From positions 1 through 59,763 of the forward strand of contig JAPLWM010000005.1 of assembly GCA_026396575.1 (NCBI GenBank): DNA of 59,763 nucleotides, written 5' to 3'. Shown piece by piece: positions 25,442 through 34,504 of the stretch (position 1 is the first letter of the stretch; the number at the start of each line of letters is the position of its first letter). The notes beneath the pieces were generated by a model, which saw nothing but the letters and a program-made list of their open reading frames with translations, was not told the origin of the DNA and did not search any database. The position numbers were made by a program, and so were the translations under genes. The stretch is from Candidatus Komeilibacteria bacterium (GTDB lineage: Bacteria; Patescibacteriota; Patescibacteriia; UBA1558; UBA10009).

Positions 25442-26362
25442 ATGTTTGACCAAAATCCCAATAATCAATCAGGCGTTGGTTTTAGCGGCAATCCGCCGGT
25501 AAGCCCCAAAGTCGGCCGCGATTTGCCCGGCACAGAAGATATTTTTGCCGATACCGACCAAACGGCCGCTGCTCCCAAATTCGTGGGGTCTGCTCCAGCC
25601 GTGGCTGAACCGGTGGTTATGCCCGAGCTTGGCCGAGCCGGCAGTTTGCCGCCCGAGTTAAAAATAAGGCCGAAAATGGCCGATATCAGCTCAAATATCG
25701 GGCCGGTTGAACCGCTGTCCAAATTGCCCGACGATTTGGAAGAGCGCCCAGGCGGCCATAAATTTTTAGGAATCGGCGTGGCTATTGCCGTGGTGGTTTT
25801 GGGCGTCGGCGGTTATTTTGCTTACAGTGAATTTTTTGCTTCTTCAACGCTTAAAGCGCCCACCCTTAATTTAAACATTTTAACTCCCGGCGAGCTTAAT
25901 CAAAAATACCAAGGCGAAGTGGCTAATCTTAATTTAGCCGGTAATGCCAACCAAAATGCCAATGTTAATGTTAATGATAATGCCAATGCCGGCACTACCA
26001 CTGTTGAATTTCCTTGTCCGCAGCCGGCGCCCACGGCTCCGGATTTTTGTTCTGACGGTAAAATTGTTTCCGGCGGAGTTGACGAGCATGGCTGCCAGCT
26101 GGCGCCAACATGCCAAAGAGCCGATACCGCTTTGGACAGCGACGGCGACGGTTTGACTAACGTTGAAGAACAGGCCTTAGGCACTAATCCTAATAGCGCG
26201 GACAGCGATAACGACGGTTTGTCCGATCGGGAAGAGGTTAAGGTTTATAAAACCGATCCTTTAAATCCCGATACTGATAGCGACGGTTATTTGGACGGCG
26301 CCGAAGTTAAGGCCGGTTATAACCCTAACGGTACGGGCAAATTATTGCCTTCAAATTTTTAA
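25442..26362 (+). CDS. Membrane-anchored protein with thrombospondin type 3-like Ca-binding repeats
   Basis: The 306-aa protein has a long Pro/Gly-rich cytoplasmic N-terminus (1-105), one membrane helix (FLGIGVAIAVVVLGVGGYFA at about 108-128), an Asn-rich linker (NANQNANVNVNDNANAG), a Cys-containing stretch (FPCPQPAPTAPDFCSDG) and three TSP3-like repeats (DSDGDGLTNVEEQ, DSDNDGLSDREEV, DTDSDGYLDGAEV). The DxDxDG motifs predict Ca2+ binding outside the cell. The next gene shares this architecture. Confidence 0.75.
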   Translation: MFDQNPNNQSGVGFSGNPPVSPKVGRDLPGTEDIFADTDQTAAAPKFVGSAPAVAEPVVMPELGRAGSLPPELKIRPKMADISSNIGPVEPLSKLPDDLEERPGGHKFLGIGVAIAVVVLGVGGYFAYSEFFASSTLKAPTLNLNILTPGELNQKYQGEVANLNLAGNANQNANVNVNDNANAGTTTVEFPCPQPAPTAPDFCSDGKIVSGGVDEHGCQLAPTCQRADTALDSDGDGLTNVEEQALGTNPNSADSDNDGLSDREEVKVYKTDPLNPDTDSDGYLDGAEVKAGYNPNGTGKLLPSNF

Positions 26363-26370
26363 TTTTTATC

Positions 26371-27696
26371 ATGTTTACTCCGCCAAATAATAATCCAGCC
26401 GATAATTCGGGCAATGATCAGCAACCTAACCAGGCGGCTGATTTGCCTTTTAACGAAGAGTCGGTGCCCGAAGAAGACATTCATACCATGCCTGATAAGT
26501 TTTTACAGCCGAGTTCTTCCGCTGCGCCGGGGCGCGGCCGGGTTAATTGGCTCATTTTAGGGATCGTGATTTTTTTGGCTTTAGGCGGGGTGATTGTTAC
26601 TGTTATTTTGTTTTTAGGCCGCTCCCAAGCGCCGGCAGCGGTGGTTTTGCCGCCAGCCAATCAAACTCAATTAAATGCCAATGCCGCTACGACTACGAAT
26701 GATAATCTTAACTTAAACGGCAATCTTAATCAGAACGCCAATATCAACTTGGATTCGGCCGCGGCCCGCGATGCCCGGCGTTTGTCCGATCTAGCCGGTT
26801 TGGCTAGCGCTTTAAATTTATACTTTGCCACTTATCAGATATTTCCCAGCTCATTGAATAATTTGGTCAGTGAATTTTTAAACGAACTGCCTTTAAATCC
26901 GGCCACCGGCACTGCGCCGGCCGTTTATAATTATCAGCCGGGCGAGGGTCAGCAAAGCTATCAAATTGCTTTTAGTTTGGAAAACGGCGGCAATTGGGGG
27001 ATTGTTAAGCTGCCGGCTGGCAATTATTATTTAACGCCTATCGGCGTTGCGCCGCAAAGTTTAGGCGGCAATAACAATAATAATACCAATGCCAATATTT
27101 CTTCAACCGCTACGCCGCCCATCATTTCCAGCGTACCTGGCAAAGGCTTGGATAGCGATAATGACGGTTTAAGCGATATTGAAGAAAATCTCTATCGCAC
27201 CAACCCCGCTCTGGCCGATACCGATAATGACGGCTATGCCGATGCGGCGGAAATTTTAGGCCTTTACGACCCCTTAAAGCCAAATGCCCGTTTAATGGCT
27301 TCCGGCTTAATTAAAGTTTACCAAAATCCCAATTACCATTACTCCTTGTTTTATCCGGCTGCTTGGTCGTATCGGGCTTTGGGCGCGGATAACAGCGAAG
27401 TTATTTTTACCGCCACCACCGGCGAATTTATAAAAGTCGGCGTGGTGGCTAATCCCCTAAGCTTATCGGCGGTAAATTGGTATTTGGCGCAGAATAAAAC
27501 CGCGGACCCCGCTACTTTAAAAAAAGTCACCGTGGCCGATTTTCCGGCTATCCAGTCGCCGGACGGCTTAATTGCCTATTTGGCCGCTGGTTCCAATATT
27601 TACACCATTGCTTACGATATCGGCAGCCAGCAGCAAATGAATTTTTATACCACCTATCAGTTGTTTTTAAAGAGTTTCATCTTTGTTAACCCCTGA
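26371..27696 (+). CDS. Membrane-anchored protein with pilin-like segment and TSP3-like repeats
   Basis: The 441-aa protein has an acidic N-terminus, a membrane helix at about 55-82 (WLILGIVIFLALGGVIVTVILFL), an Asn-rich linker, a pilin-like globular stretch (ARDARRLSDLAGLASALNLYF), two TSP3-like repeats (DSDNDGLSDIEEN, DTDNDGYADAAEI) and a C-terminal domain with PNYHYSLFYPAAWSYR that resembles PsbP/DUF1795-like folds. It follows the related gene by 8 bp and is probably co-transcribed. Likely an envelope-anchored surface protein; function unknown. Confidence 0.75.
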   Translation: MFTPPNNNPADNSGNDQQPNQAADLPFNEESVPEEDIHTMPDKFLQPSSSAAPGRGRVNWLILGIVIFLALGGVIVTVILFLGRSQAPAAVVLPPANQTQLNANAATTTNDNLNLNGNLNQNANINLDSAAARDARRLSDLAGLASALNLYFATYQIFPSSLNNLVSEFLNELPLNPATGTAPAVYNYQPGEGQQSYQIAFSLENGGNWGIVKLPAGNYYLTPIGVAPQSLGGNNNNNTNANISSTATPPIISSVPGKGLDSDNDGLSDIEENLYRTNPALADTDNDGYADAAEILGLYDPLKPNARLMASGLIKVYQNPNYHYSLFYPAAWSYRALGADNSEVIFTATTGEFIKVGVVANPLSLSAVNWYLAQNKTADPATLKKVTVADFPAIQSPDGLIAYLAAGSNIYTIAYDIGSQQQMNFYTTYQLFLKSFIFVNP

Positions 27697-27698
27697 TT

Positions 27699-28109
27699 AT
27701 GGTTAAAGTTGAGGTAAATTTTGCAGTTAAAGTGCCTGCGGTTACTCGGGCACTTTTTGAAAAATTAGCCGGGGTTACGGCGAGTACTCTAAAGGTAAAA
27801 GCCGACTATAATTTATCGGTCGCTTTGGTCAGTCCGGCTGCCATTAAAAAGCTCAATCAAAAGTATCGCCTTAAAAATAAAGCCACCGATGTTTTATCGT
27901 TTGATGACGTGGCGGAAATTATTATTTGCCCCTACCAAGCCGCGGCCAATGCCAAAAAGTTCAGGCATTCGGTTAAAAGGGAAGTGGCGTTTCTGTTCGT
28001 TCACGGCTTTTTGCATCTTTTGGGTCATAACGATCAAACGGCTGGGGCGGCTTTAAAAATGAAAGAGCTGGGAGATAAAATTTTAATCAAATTTGGCTTA
28101 CCCAAGTGA
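27699..28109 (+). CDS. ybeY: Endoribonuclease YbeY
   Basis: YbeY is a metal-dependent RNase for 16S rRNA 3' maturation and ribosome quality control. The 136-aa protein contains KNKATDVLSFDD and the metal motif region HGFLHLLGHND. The usual motif is HGxLHLxGxDH; here the last His position is Asp and a His sits two residues earlier, so the third metal ligand may have shifted. It begins 2 bp after the preceding gene. Confidence 0.88.
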   Translation: MVKVEVNFAVKVPAVTRALFEKLAGVTASTLKVKADYNLSVALVSPAAIKKLNQKYRLKNKATDVLSFDDVAEIIICPYQAAANAKKFRHSVKREVAFLFVHGFLHLLGHNDQTAGAALKMKELGDKILIKFGLPK

Positions 28110-28146
28110 ACACTTTTTTTGTTCTAAGTGTGGAAAAGTTTTTTTC

Positions 28147-28175
28147 TTGCCTTTCTAGCAGTTTTTCATTATAAT
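28147..28175 (+). promoter_or_regulatory. Promoter of ftsA-ftsZ
   Basis: TTGCCT (28147-28152) and TATAAT (28170-28175) are 17 bp apart, in the 134-bp gap before ftsA. The leader would be about 60 nt. Confidence 0.75.
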
Positions 28176-28243
28176 TAAGGGCAGCTAATCAAGAAAATCG
28201 ATTTTAGATAAACTTTAAACAGTTATCATTTTTTAATATCTCC

Positions 28244-29494
28244 ATGGCAAACGCCGAAATCATTACCGGTTTGGATATCGGCTCTAACAACATTAGAGCG
28301 GTAATTTTACAGCAGTCGTACGCCGGCAATTGGCAAATTATCGGCGCGGCCGAACGGGCGGCCGAAGGCATGGCCAAGGGCATGGTTACCAATATAGAAG
28401 ACCTGGTTTCTTCCATTTCCGAAGTTTTGGAGCAAGCCGAACGCATGACCGGCTTGCCGGTAGAACGGGCGGTGGTGGGCATTTCCGGCACTCATATTAA
28501 AACTTTAAACAGCACCGGCGTCGTGGCGGTGGCCAAGGCCGATAAGGAAATTACCGAAGAAGACGTGGAGCGGGCTATTGAAGCGGCTCAAGCCGTAGCC
28601 ACGCCGGCTAATTACGAAATTTTACACGTTATTCCCAAGGATTTTACGGTGGATAGCCAAACCGGCATCAAGGATCCGGTCGGCATGACCGGCGTTCGGC
28701 TGGAAGTGGCCACGCAGATAATTATCGGCCTGTCTTCCCAAATTAAAAATTTAACCAAATGCGTTTACCGCACCGGCGTGGATATTGCCGATTTGGTTTT
28801 TGGCATTTTAGCCGCCGCCGAAAGCACTTTAACCAAAAAGCAGAAAGAGCTGGGCGTGGCTTTGGTTAATTTCGGCGCCCAAACCACCAGCTTGATTGTT
28901 TATGAAGAAGGCGATGTTTTGCATACGGCGGTTTTGCCCGTGGGCTCCAACCATATTACGGCCGATATCGCCATCGGACTCCGAACTTCCATTGAAACGG
29001 CCGAAGCCATAAAATTGGAAGCGGCCAGCGCCGATTTGAAAAAAGTTTCCAAGCGCGATGAAATCGATCTGGCCAAGTTTTCCACTACCGAAACCGAGCG
29101 CACCCTGGTGCCTTTAAAAAATATTACCGAAATTATCCAAGCCCGGGCCGAGGAAATTTTAGGCATGGTTGATAAGGAATTGAAAAAAATCAATCGTTCG
29201 GGCTTATTGCCTTCGGGCGTGGTTTTAACCGGCGAGGGCGCCAAGCTGCCTGGCTTGCTGGAGCTGGCCAAGGAAAAATTAAAATTGCCGGTTTTTGCCG
29301 GTTTGCCTTTGGGCTTGGAGGAAAATCCCATTGATAAAATTAACGATCCGGCTTATACCACGGCCTTGGGTTTGGCCTTATGGGGCACGCATGGATTAAG
29401 CGGACGCGCCAAACCGCACTTTACGCCCTTTCAGGGTTCGGTGGATCAGGTGGTGGATAAAATTAAAGATTGGTTTAAATCGCTGTTGCCTTAG
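28244..29494 (+). CDS. ftsA: Cell division protein FtsA
   Basis: FtsA is the actin-like protein that ties FtsZ filaments to the membrane. The 416 residues show phosphate-1 ITGLDIGSNNIRAVI, the SHS2 domain (EEDVERAIEAAQAV, ILHVIPKDFTVD), a second nucleotide motif (ALVNFGAQTTSLIV) and VVLTGEGAKLPGLLELA. The C-terminus ends in a short amphipathic segment (VVDKIKDWFKSLLP) that fits a membrane-targeting helix. It stops with TAG and precedes ftsZ by 45 bp. Confidence 0.95.
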   Translation: MANAEIITGLDIGSNNIRAVILQQSYAGNWQIIGAAERAAEGMAKGMVTNIEDLVSSISEVLEQAERMTGLPVERAVVGISGTHIKTLNSTGVVAVAKADKEITEEDVERAIEAAQAVATPANYEILHVIPKDFTVDSQTGIKDPVGMTGVRLEVATQIIIGLSSQIKNLTKCVYRTGVDIADLVFGILAAAESTLTKKQKELGVALVNFGAQTTSLIVYEEGDVLHTAVLPVGSNHITADIAIGLRTSIETAEAIKLEAASADLKKVSKRDEIDLAKFSTTETERTLVPLKNITEIIQARAEEILGMVDKELKKINRSGLLPSGVVLTGEGAKLPGLLELAKEKLKLPVFAGLPLGLEENPIDKINDPAYTTALGLALWGTHGLSGRAKPHFTPFQGSVDQVVDKIKDWFKSLLP

Positions 29495-29539
29495 AGCGGG
29501 AAGTTTGACTTATTATCTTTTACCTTTTAAATTACCAAT

Positions 29540-30739
29540 ATGACCAAAGTTAAACCCATGGAAATTAAGCCCGAATTGGAAACCTTTGCCAAAATAAAAG
29601 TTTTAGGCGTGGGCGGATCCGGCGGCAGCGCCATTAACCGGATGATTAAATCAAAAATCAGAGGGGTGGAATTTGTGGCCATTAACACCGACGCCCAGGC
29701 CTTAAACAGCAATAATGCCACTAAAAAAGTCCATATCGGCCGGGCTACTACCAGGGGTTTGGGCGCGGGCATGGATCCGGAGCTGGGGGCGCAAGCCGCT
29801 GAAGAAAACGAGGAAGACATCAAAAACGCCATTGATGAAGCGGATATGGTATTTATTACTTGCGGTTTGGGCGGCGGCACCGGTACCGGCGCGGCGCCGA
29901 TTGTGGCCGATATTGCCAGGGAGGCCGGCGCTTTAACCATTGCCGTTGTTACCAAGCCTTTTAGTTTTGAGGGCGCCCAAAGGCGGAACATTGCCGATCG
30001 GGGTTTGGACAGCTTAATCGATAAGGTGGATACCATTATTACCATTCCCAACGACCGCTTGTTGCAGGTTATTGATAAAAAAACTTCACTCTTGGACGCT
30101 TTTGCCATTGTGGACGAGGTTTTGCACCAGGGCGTGCAGGGCATTTCCGAAATTATTACCATTCCCGGCTTGGTGAATGTGGATTTTGCCGATGTTAAAG
30201 CCATTATGAAGGATGCCGGCAGCGCCTTGATGGGCATTGGCCGAAGTAGCGGCGAGAATCGAGCCGTGGAAGCGGCCCGCAGCGCCATCGATAGCCCGCT
30301 CTTGGAACTTTCCATTAAAGGCGCCAAAGGCGTGTTGTTCACCATTGCCGGCGGCAGCGATTTATCCATGCACGAAGTTAACGAAGCGGCCGAAGTGATT
30401 ACTTCTTCCATTGACCAAAACGCCAAAGTTATTTTTGGCGCGATCATCGACGAATCTTTGGGCGAGGAGATTAAAATCACCGTGATCGCCACCGGCTTCA
30501 GCCCGCACGTTCGGGCGGAAATGGAAAACGAAAGAATGCCAGTGGAAGAGAAAAAGGTTTACGCTCCGGCTTCCGCCGTTCATAAAGTTATGGAAGACAA
30601 GCAATCATTGGCCATGAAAAATCTTTTTTCCAAAAGAACTAAACCCGTGGAAATAAACAAAGTTGACCTGCCTCCCCGCTCCAAGGAAGAGGAGGAGCTG
30701 GACATCCCCGCCTTTATCAGGAAAAAGATGGGAAAATAA
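29540..30739 (+). CDS. ftsZ: Cell division GTPase FtsZ
   Basis: The tubulin-like GTPase forms the division ring. Visible are KVLGVGGSGGSAINRM, the tubulin signature GGGTGTGAAP and a C-terminal conserved peptide LDIPAFIRKK at the very end, which binds FtsA and other partners. The length is 399 aa. nrdR follows after 6 bp. Confidence 0.97.
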   Translation: MTKVKPMEIKPELETFAKIKVLGVGGSGGSAINRMIKSKIRGVEFVAINTDAQALNSNNATKKVHIGRATTRGLGAGMDPELGAQAAEENEEDIKNAIDEADMVFITCGLGGGTGTGAAPIVADIAREAGALTIAVVTKPFSFEGAQRRNIADRGLDSLIDKVDTIITIPNDRLLQVIDKKTSLLDAFAIVDEVLHQGVQGISEIITIPGLVNVDFADVKAIMKDAGSALMGIGRSSGENRAVEAARSAIDSPLLELSIKGAKGVLFTIAGGSDLSMHEVNEAAEVITSSIDQNAKVIFGAIIDESLGEEIKITVIATGFSPHVRAEMENERMPVEEKKVYAPASAVHKVMEDKQSLAMKNLFSKRTKPVEINKVDLPPRSKEEEELDIPAFIRKKMGK

Positions 30740-30745
30740 TTTTTT

Positions 30746-31198
30746 ATGCGCTGCCCGGTTTGCTTAACGCAAGATACCAAAGTTAACGATTCGCGGCTGG
30801 CGGAAGACGGTTTTGTCATTAAACGCCGGCGAGAATGCCAAAAATGCGGTTTTCGGTTTTCCACTTTTGAACAGCCGGAGATTTTAAATTTGGTGGTCAT
30901 TAAGAGAAACGGCGGCAAGGAGCCGTATTTGCGGGAAAAGCTGGAGGGCGGCTTAAAGAAGTCTTTGGAAAAGCGGCCTTATACCCAGGAGCGGTTCAAA
31001 AAACTGATCAATACCGTGGAGCGGGATATCCAAAAAAGAAAAGACGACGAAATTACCAGCAACGAGATCGGAGAGATTGTGATGAAGCGTTTGAAAACTT
31101 TCGATAAAATCGCCTATATCCGCTTTGCCTCGGTTTACCGGGCTTTTGAAGACGTTAAAACTTTTCAGCGGGAATTAAACAGCTTGTTAAAAAAATAA
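30746..31198 (+). CDS. nrdR: Transcriptional repressor NrdR
   Basis: NrdR represses ribonucleotide reductase genes when bound to dATP/ATP. The 150-aa protein has an N-terminal zinc ribbon (CPVC at 3-6, CQKCGF at about 31-36) and an ATP-cone (VIKRNGGKEPYLREKLEGGL). Its length is normal. No nrd genes are in the window. Confidence 0.95.
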   Translation: MRCPVCLTQDTKVNDSRLAEDGFVIKRRRECQKCGFRFSTFEQPEILNLVVIKRNGGKEPYLREKLEGGLKKSLEKRPYTQERFKKLINTVERDIQKRKDDEITSNEIGEIVMKRLKTFDKIAYIRFASVYRAFEDVKTFQRELNSLLKK

Positions 31199-31203
31199 GC
31201 CAT

Positions 31204-31680
31204 ATGTTCGAGCATTTTAACAGGACCACGGGCATAATTATCGCCCTGGCCATGGCGGTAATTGTTTGGACTGCCGGAGTAATTATCGGCCAGGAGCAAA
31301 CCTTAATCATTTTAAATCCGGATCAGGATTTAACGGCAATTTTTAGCCGTTCGCCTAAAATTACCGTTAATTTGATGCTGGATTATCAAGACGGCCGGGT
31401 CCAAGTTTTTCCCGAGGCGCCCTTAACTTACGGCCAGTCCGTTTTTAATTTATTGAACCAATTGGCTCAAAATCCGGCTAACCAACTGGATTTTAGTTAT
31501 AATTTAAATTCCGCCACCGGCCAGTTGGAAAATTTTTCCATTAGCGGGCTGACTAACTCGGCCGGCGGGCGAAAATAGCAGATCTGGCTTAATAACGGCT
31601 TGCAAACCAAAGCCCTGACGGCGGTTAAACTTAAAGCCCGCGATCTGATTGAATTAAAATATATTAAATTAAAAGAATAA
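31204..31680 (+). pseudogene. DUF4430-like membrane-anchored protein interrupted by an in-frame TAG
   Basis: The frame starts at ATG 31204 with a membrane helix (IIIALAMAVIVWTAGVIIG) and a domain resembling DUF4430 (cobalamin-binding-like: VNLMLDYQDGRVQVF, TYGQSVFNLLNQLA). It meets TAG at 31576-31578 after residue 124, but continues in the same frame as QIWLNNGLQTKALTAVKLKARD and ends at the TAA at 31678. The tail is what the family needs to finish the fold (xWxxxxNG, then KAxDLIELKY). Possible causes are a nonsense mutation (TGG to TAG), strain variation, or read-through. The 124-aa truncated form may be expressed. Confidence 0.65.
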
Positions 31681-31683
31681 CCT

Positions 31684-32055
31684 ATGACCAACTTTCAAGG
31701 CGCTCCTTTGGAAGACCAGATAAAAAAATTATTGGAGCAGAATCTGGCCTATTCGCAGCAGATTTATTTGATTACCAAAAAGCTGAAAAGCTACATGTTC
31801 TGGGGCCGGATTATGGGCTATGTCAGCATTGCCTTGGTGGTACTGCCGATTATTATCAGCATTATTTTTCTGCCCACCCTGCTTAACGGGCTGATGGGTA
31901 CCATTGCTCCCGGCGGTTTGGAATCATCAAGCGGCGGAGTCAATAGTTTATTGCAAGGCACCAACCTTAATCAGAGCGATTTATTGAATAGCATTAAAAA
32001 TAACGGCGGCATCATCAATTCTTATAAGAGCATTTTGGATTCCTATAAACAATAA
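31684..32055 (+). CDS. Small membrane protein of unknown function
   Basis: The 123-aa protein has a polar, probably coiled-coil N-terminus (1-38, EDQIKKLLEQNLAYSQQIYLITKKL), a membrane helix at about 43-68 (YVSIALVVLPIIISIIFLPTLL) and a Gly/Ser/Asn-rich tail. I recognise no family. It sits 11 bp before htrA and likely shares its transcript. Confidence 0.6.
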   Translation: MTNFQGAPLEDQIKKLLEQNLAYSQQIYLITKKLKSYMFWGRIMGYVSIALVVLPIIISIIFLPTLLNGLMGTIAPGGLESSSGGVNSLLQGTNLNQSDLLNSIKNNGGIINSYKSILDSYKQ

Positions 32056-32066
32056 CCGTTAAATAT

Positions 32067-33365
32067 ATGGAAAAAGAAAAACCTATCTCCGCTTCCTGGC
32101 GGGGATATTTCATCCCAATCATTATCGTCAGTTTAATTGTCGGCGCTTTGAGCGGCGGCATTGCCGGATTGGTTTCGGCCAGTTTATTTTCCGGCTCCTT
32201 GGGGCAATGGATAAATAATCCCTTGGGCCTGGCCAAAAAAATCATTACTTTGCCAAATCAAAACCAAAATACCAACGGCAGTTTAACGGTGCCGCCTAAA
32301 GTTTTGGATGAAGAATCGGCCACCACCGCGGCCGTAACTCATGTTTCGCCGGCCGTGGTTTCGGTGGTTATCTCCAAAGAGGTTTCGCAGAATACCAATA
32401 TTATTGACCCCAACTCGCCTTTTAACAATGATTTTTTCAACCAGTTTTTTAATACCGCCCCTACGCCCCAGCAGCCTTCCAGCGGCACTCCGCAAAAACA
32501 AGTAGTGGGCGGCGGCACCGGTTTTATTGTTACGTCCGACGGTTTGATCGTGACCAACAAGCACGTGGTGGCCGACACGGCCGCCGATTATTCGGTGGTT
32601 AGAAACGACGGCAAGAGCTATCCGGCCAAAGTGGTGGCGCGCGATCCCTTTAACGACGTGGCTTTCTTAAAAATTGAAGCCAGCGGTTTGCCCACGGTTA
32701 GCCTGGGTGATTCCGATAAAGTTCAAGTCGGCCAAACGGTGATTGCCATCGGCTTTTCTTTGGGCGAATATTCCAACTCGGTTACCAAAGGCATAATTTC
32801 TGGCATTGGCCGGAGCATTGTGGCCGGCTCCTCGGGCGGCAGTGAAAATCTGCAAAACGTCATTCAAACCGATGCAGCCATTAATCCTGGCAATTCCGGC
32901 GGCCCGTTGATTAACTTGCAAGGCCAGGTAATCGGCATTAACACGGCTATCAATCAATCCGGCCAGCTGGTGGGTTTTGCTTTGCCCATTAACCAGGTTA
33001 AGCAGGTTATTCAGAGCGTTAAAGCCACCGGCAAAATCGTCAGGCCGTATTTGGGCGTTAGATACGTGGCCATTACCGAGGATTTGGCCGGCAAGAACAA
33101 TTTGCCTTATAAATACGGCGTCTTAATTACCCGCGGGCAAACCAGTTCGGAACTGGCCATTATGCCGGGCTCACCCGCTAACCTTGCCGGTTTGGAAGAA
33201 AACGATATTATTTTGTCCATTAACGGCATTAAGCTGGATGCCGATCATTCTTTGGCCGACGAAGTGGCCAAAAAAAAGCCGGGCGACAGCATTAAATTGC
33301 GCGTTTATCATAAAGGCCAGGAAAAAGATGTGACTATTATTTTGGCCGAATATCCCAATTCTTAA
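32067..33365 (+). CDS. HtrA/DegP-type serine protease with PDZ domain
   Basis: This envelope quality-control protease has an N-terminal membrane helix (about 13-40), an Asn/Gln linker and a trypsin-like domain with the catalytic triad visible: His in TNKHVV, Asp in DPFNDVAFLKI, Ser in NPGNSGGPL. A single C-terminal PDZ domain follows (VLITRGQ, GSPANLAGLEENDIILSING). The length is 432 aa. The stop abuts the prfB start without a gap. Confidence 0.93.
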   Translation: MEKEKPISASWRGYFIPIIIVSLIVGALSGGIAGLVSASLFSGSLGQWINNPLGLAKKIITLPNQNQNTNGSLTVPPKVLDEESATTAAVTHVSPAVVSVVISKEVSQNTNIIDPNSPFNNDFFNQFFNTAPTPQQPSSGTPQKQVVGGGTGFIVTSDGLIVTNKHVVADTAADYSVVRNDGKSYPAKVVARDPFNDVAFLKIEASGLPTVSLGDSDKVQVGQTVIAIGFSLGEYSNSVTKGIISGIGRSIVAGSSGGSENLQNVIQTDAAINPGNSGGPLINLQGQVIGINTAINQSGQLVGFALPINQVKQVIQSVKATGKIVRPYLGVRYVAITEDLAGKNNLPYKYGVLITRGQTSSELAIMPGSPANLAGLEENDIILSINGIKLDADHSLADEVAKKKPGDSIKLRVYHKGQEKDVTIILAEYPNS

Positions 33366-34457
33366 ATGAGTGAAATTCTAAGCAAGGTCAAGGAATTGCA
33401 GGAAAAAATTTCCGGTTTAAAAAGCCGGGTGAATTTGGCGTCCAAGCAGGGCGAGATTAAAAGTTTGGAGAGCGAAATGAATGAACCTTCTTTTTGGCAA
33501 GACCGGGCAAGGGCGCGTTTTATTTCCCAGCAAGTGGCCGATTTAAAAAATGAAGTTGCCGTTTGGGAGAATCTAGAGCGGGAAGCCAACGATTTATTGG
33601 CTTTGGCCTGGGAAGACGATCAAGATAAAACCGTTGATTTAACTCCGGAAGTGGCGGAGCAATTCAATAAAATCAGCCGGCGGTTTGCCGAATTGGAACT
33701 GCAAACCGTCTTAACAGGAAAATATGATGCCTTAAACGCCGTTATTTCCATTTATGCCGGCGCCGGCGGCACCGAAGCGCAGGATTGGGCGGAAATGCTG
33801 CTTAGGATGTATTTGCGGTTTTGTGAAAAGCGGAAATGGCAAGCCAAGGTTATTGACGAATCCCGCGGCTTGGAAGCCGGCTTAAAAAGCGTAACTTTGG
33901 AAATCAAAGGCAGCTATGTTTACGGCTATTTAAAAGCCGAATCCGGCGTGCATCGTTTGGTGCGCCTTTCGCCGTTTGACGCCGACCATGCCCGGCACAC
34001 TTCCTTTGCCATGGCGGAAGTAACGCCCGAGGTGGAACAGGCCTCTTTTGAAATCAAGGACGAGGATTTAAAAATCGAAACCAATACCGCCACTGGCCAT
34101 GGCGGCCAAAGCGTTAACACCACTTATTCCGCCATCAGGATTACCCATCTTCCTACCGGCATTAAAACTTCCTGCCAAAACGAAAGATCCCAGTCGCAAA
34201 ACAAGGAAACGGCCATGAAAGTTTTAAAAGGCAAGCTGGCCAAATATTACGAAACCCAGGTGGAAGAGGAGCGTTTGCGTTTGCGCGGCGAACTGACCGA
34301 GGCGGCCTGGGGCAACCAGATCCGCTCTTATGTTTTGCATCCCTACAAAATGGTCAAGGATCATCGCACCGATTACGAGGAGCACGATCCGGAGCGCGTG
34401 CTGGGCGGCGAGCTGGATAATTTTATTGAACAGTATTTAAAGAGCCAAGTAAAATAA
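33366..34457 (+). CDS. prfB: Peptide chain release factor 2
   Basis: RF2 releases nascent peptides at UGA and UAA. The 363-aa sequence has the catalytic GGQ near residue 246 and the stop-reading tripeptide SPF near residue 202, which identifies RF2 rather than RF1 (PAT-type). The gene is one uninterrupted frame, without the in-frame UGA and +1 frameshift found in many bacterial prfB genes. Its presence agrees with UGA being a stop codon in this organism. Confidence 0.93.
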   Translation: MSEILSKVKELQEKISGLKSRVNLASKQGEIKSLESEMNEPSFWQDRARARFISQQVADLKNEVAVWENLEREANDLLALAWEDDQDKTVDLTPEVAEQFNKISRRFAELELQTVLTGKYDALNAVISIYAGAGGTEAQDWAEMLLRMYLRFCEKRKWQAKVIDESRGLEAGLKSVTLEIKGSYVYGYLKAESGVHRLVRLSPFDADHARHTSFAMAEVTPEVEQASFEIKDEDLKIETNTATGHGGQSVNTTYSAIRITHLPTGIKTSCQNERSQSQNKETAMKVLKGKLAKYYETQVEEERLRLRGELTEAAWGNQIRSYVLHPYKMVKDHRTDYEEHDPERVLGGELDNFIEQYLKSQVK

Positions 34458-34463
34458 ATTTAT

Positions 34464-34496
34464 AAAAAAAGGGCAGTGTTGCAACTGTCCTTTGTT
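34464..34496. terminator. Bidirectional terminator between prfB and the 42-aa gene
   Basis: GGGCAGT (34471-34477) pairs with ACTGTCC (34484-34490), flanked by A7 on the left and TTTGTTTT on the right. It would end prfB transcripts and those of the convergent small gene. Confidence 0.75.
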
Positions 34497-34504
34497 TTGC
34501 CTGG

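Noticed and set aside
33366..33480. Programmed +1 frameshift site in prfB
   Set aside because: The gene reads in one frame from its ATG, with no in-frame TGA near codon 25.
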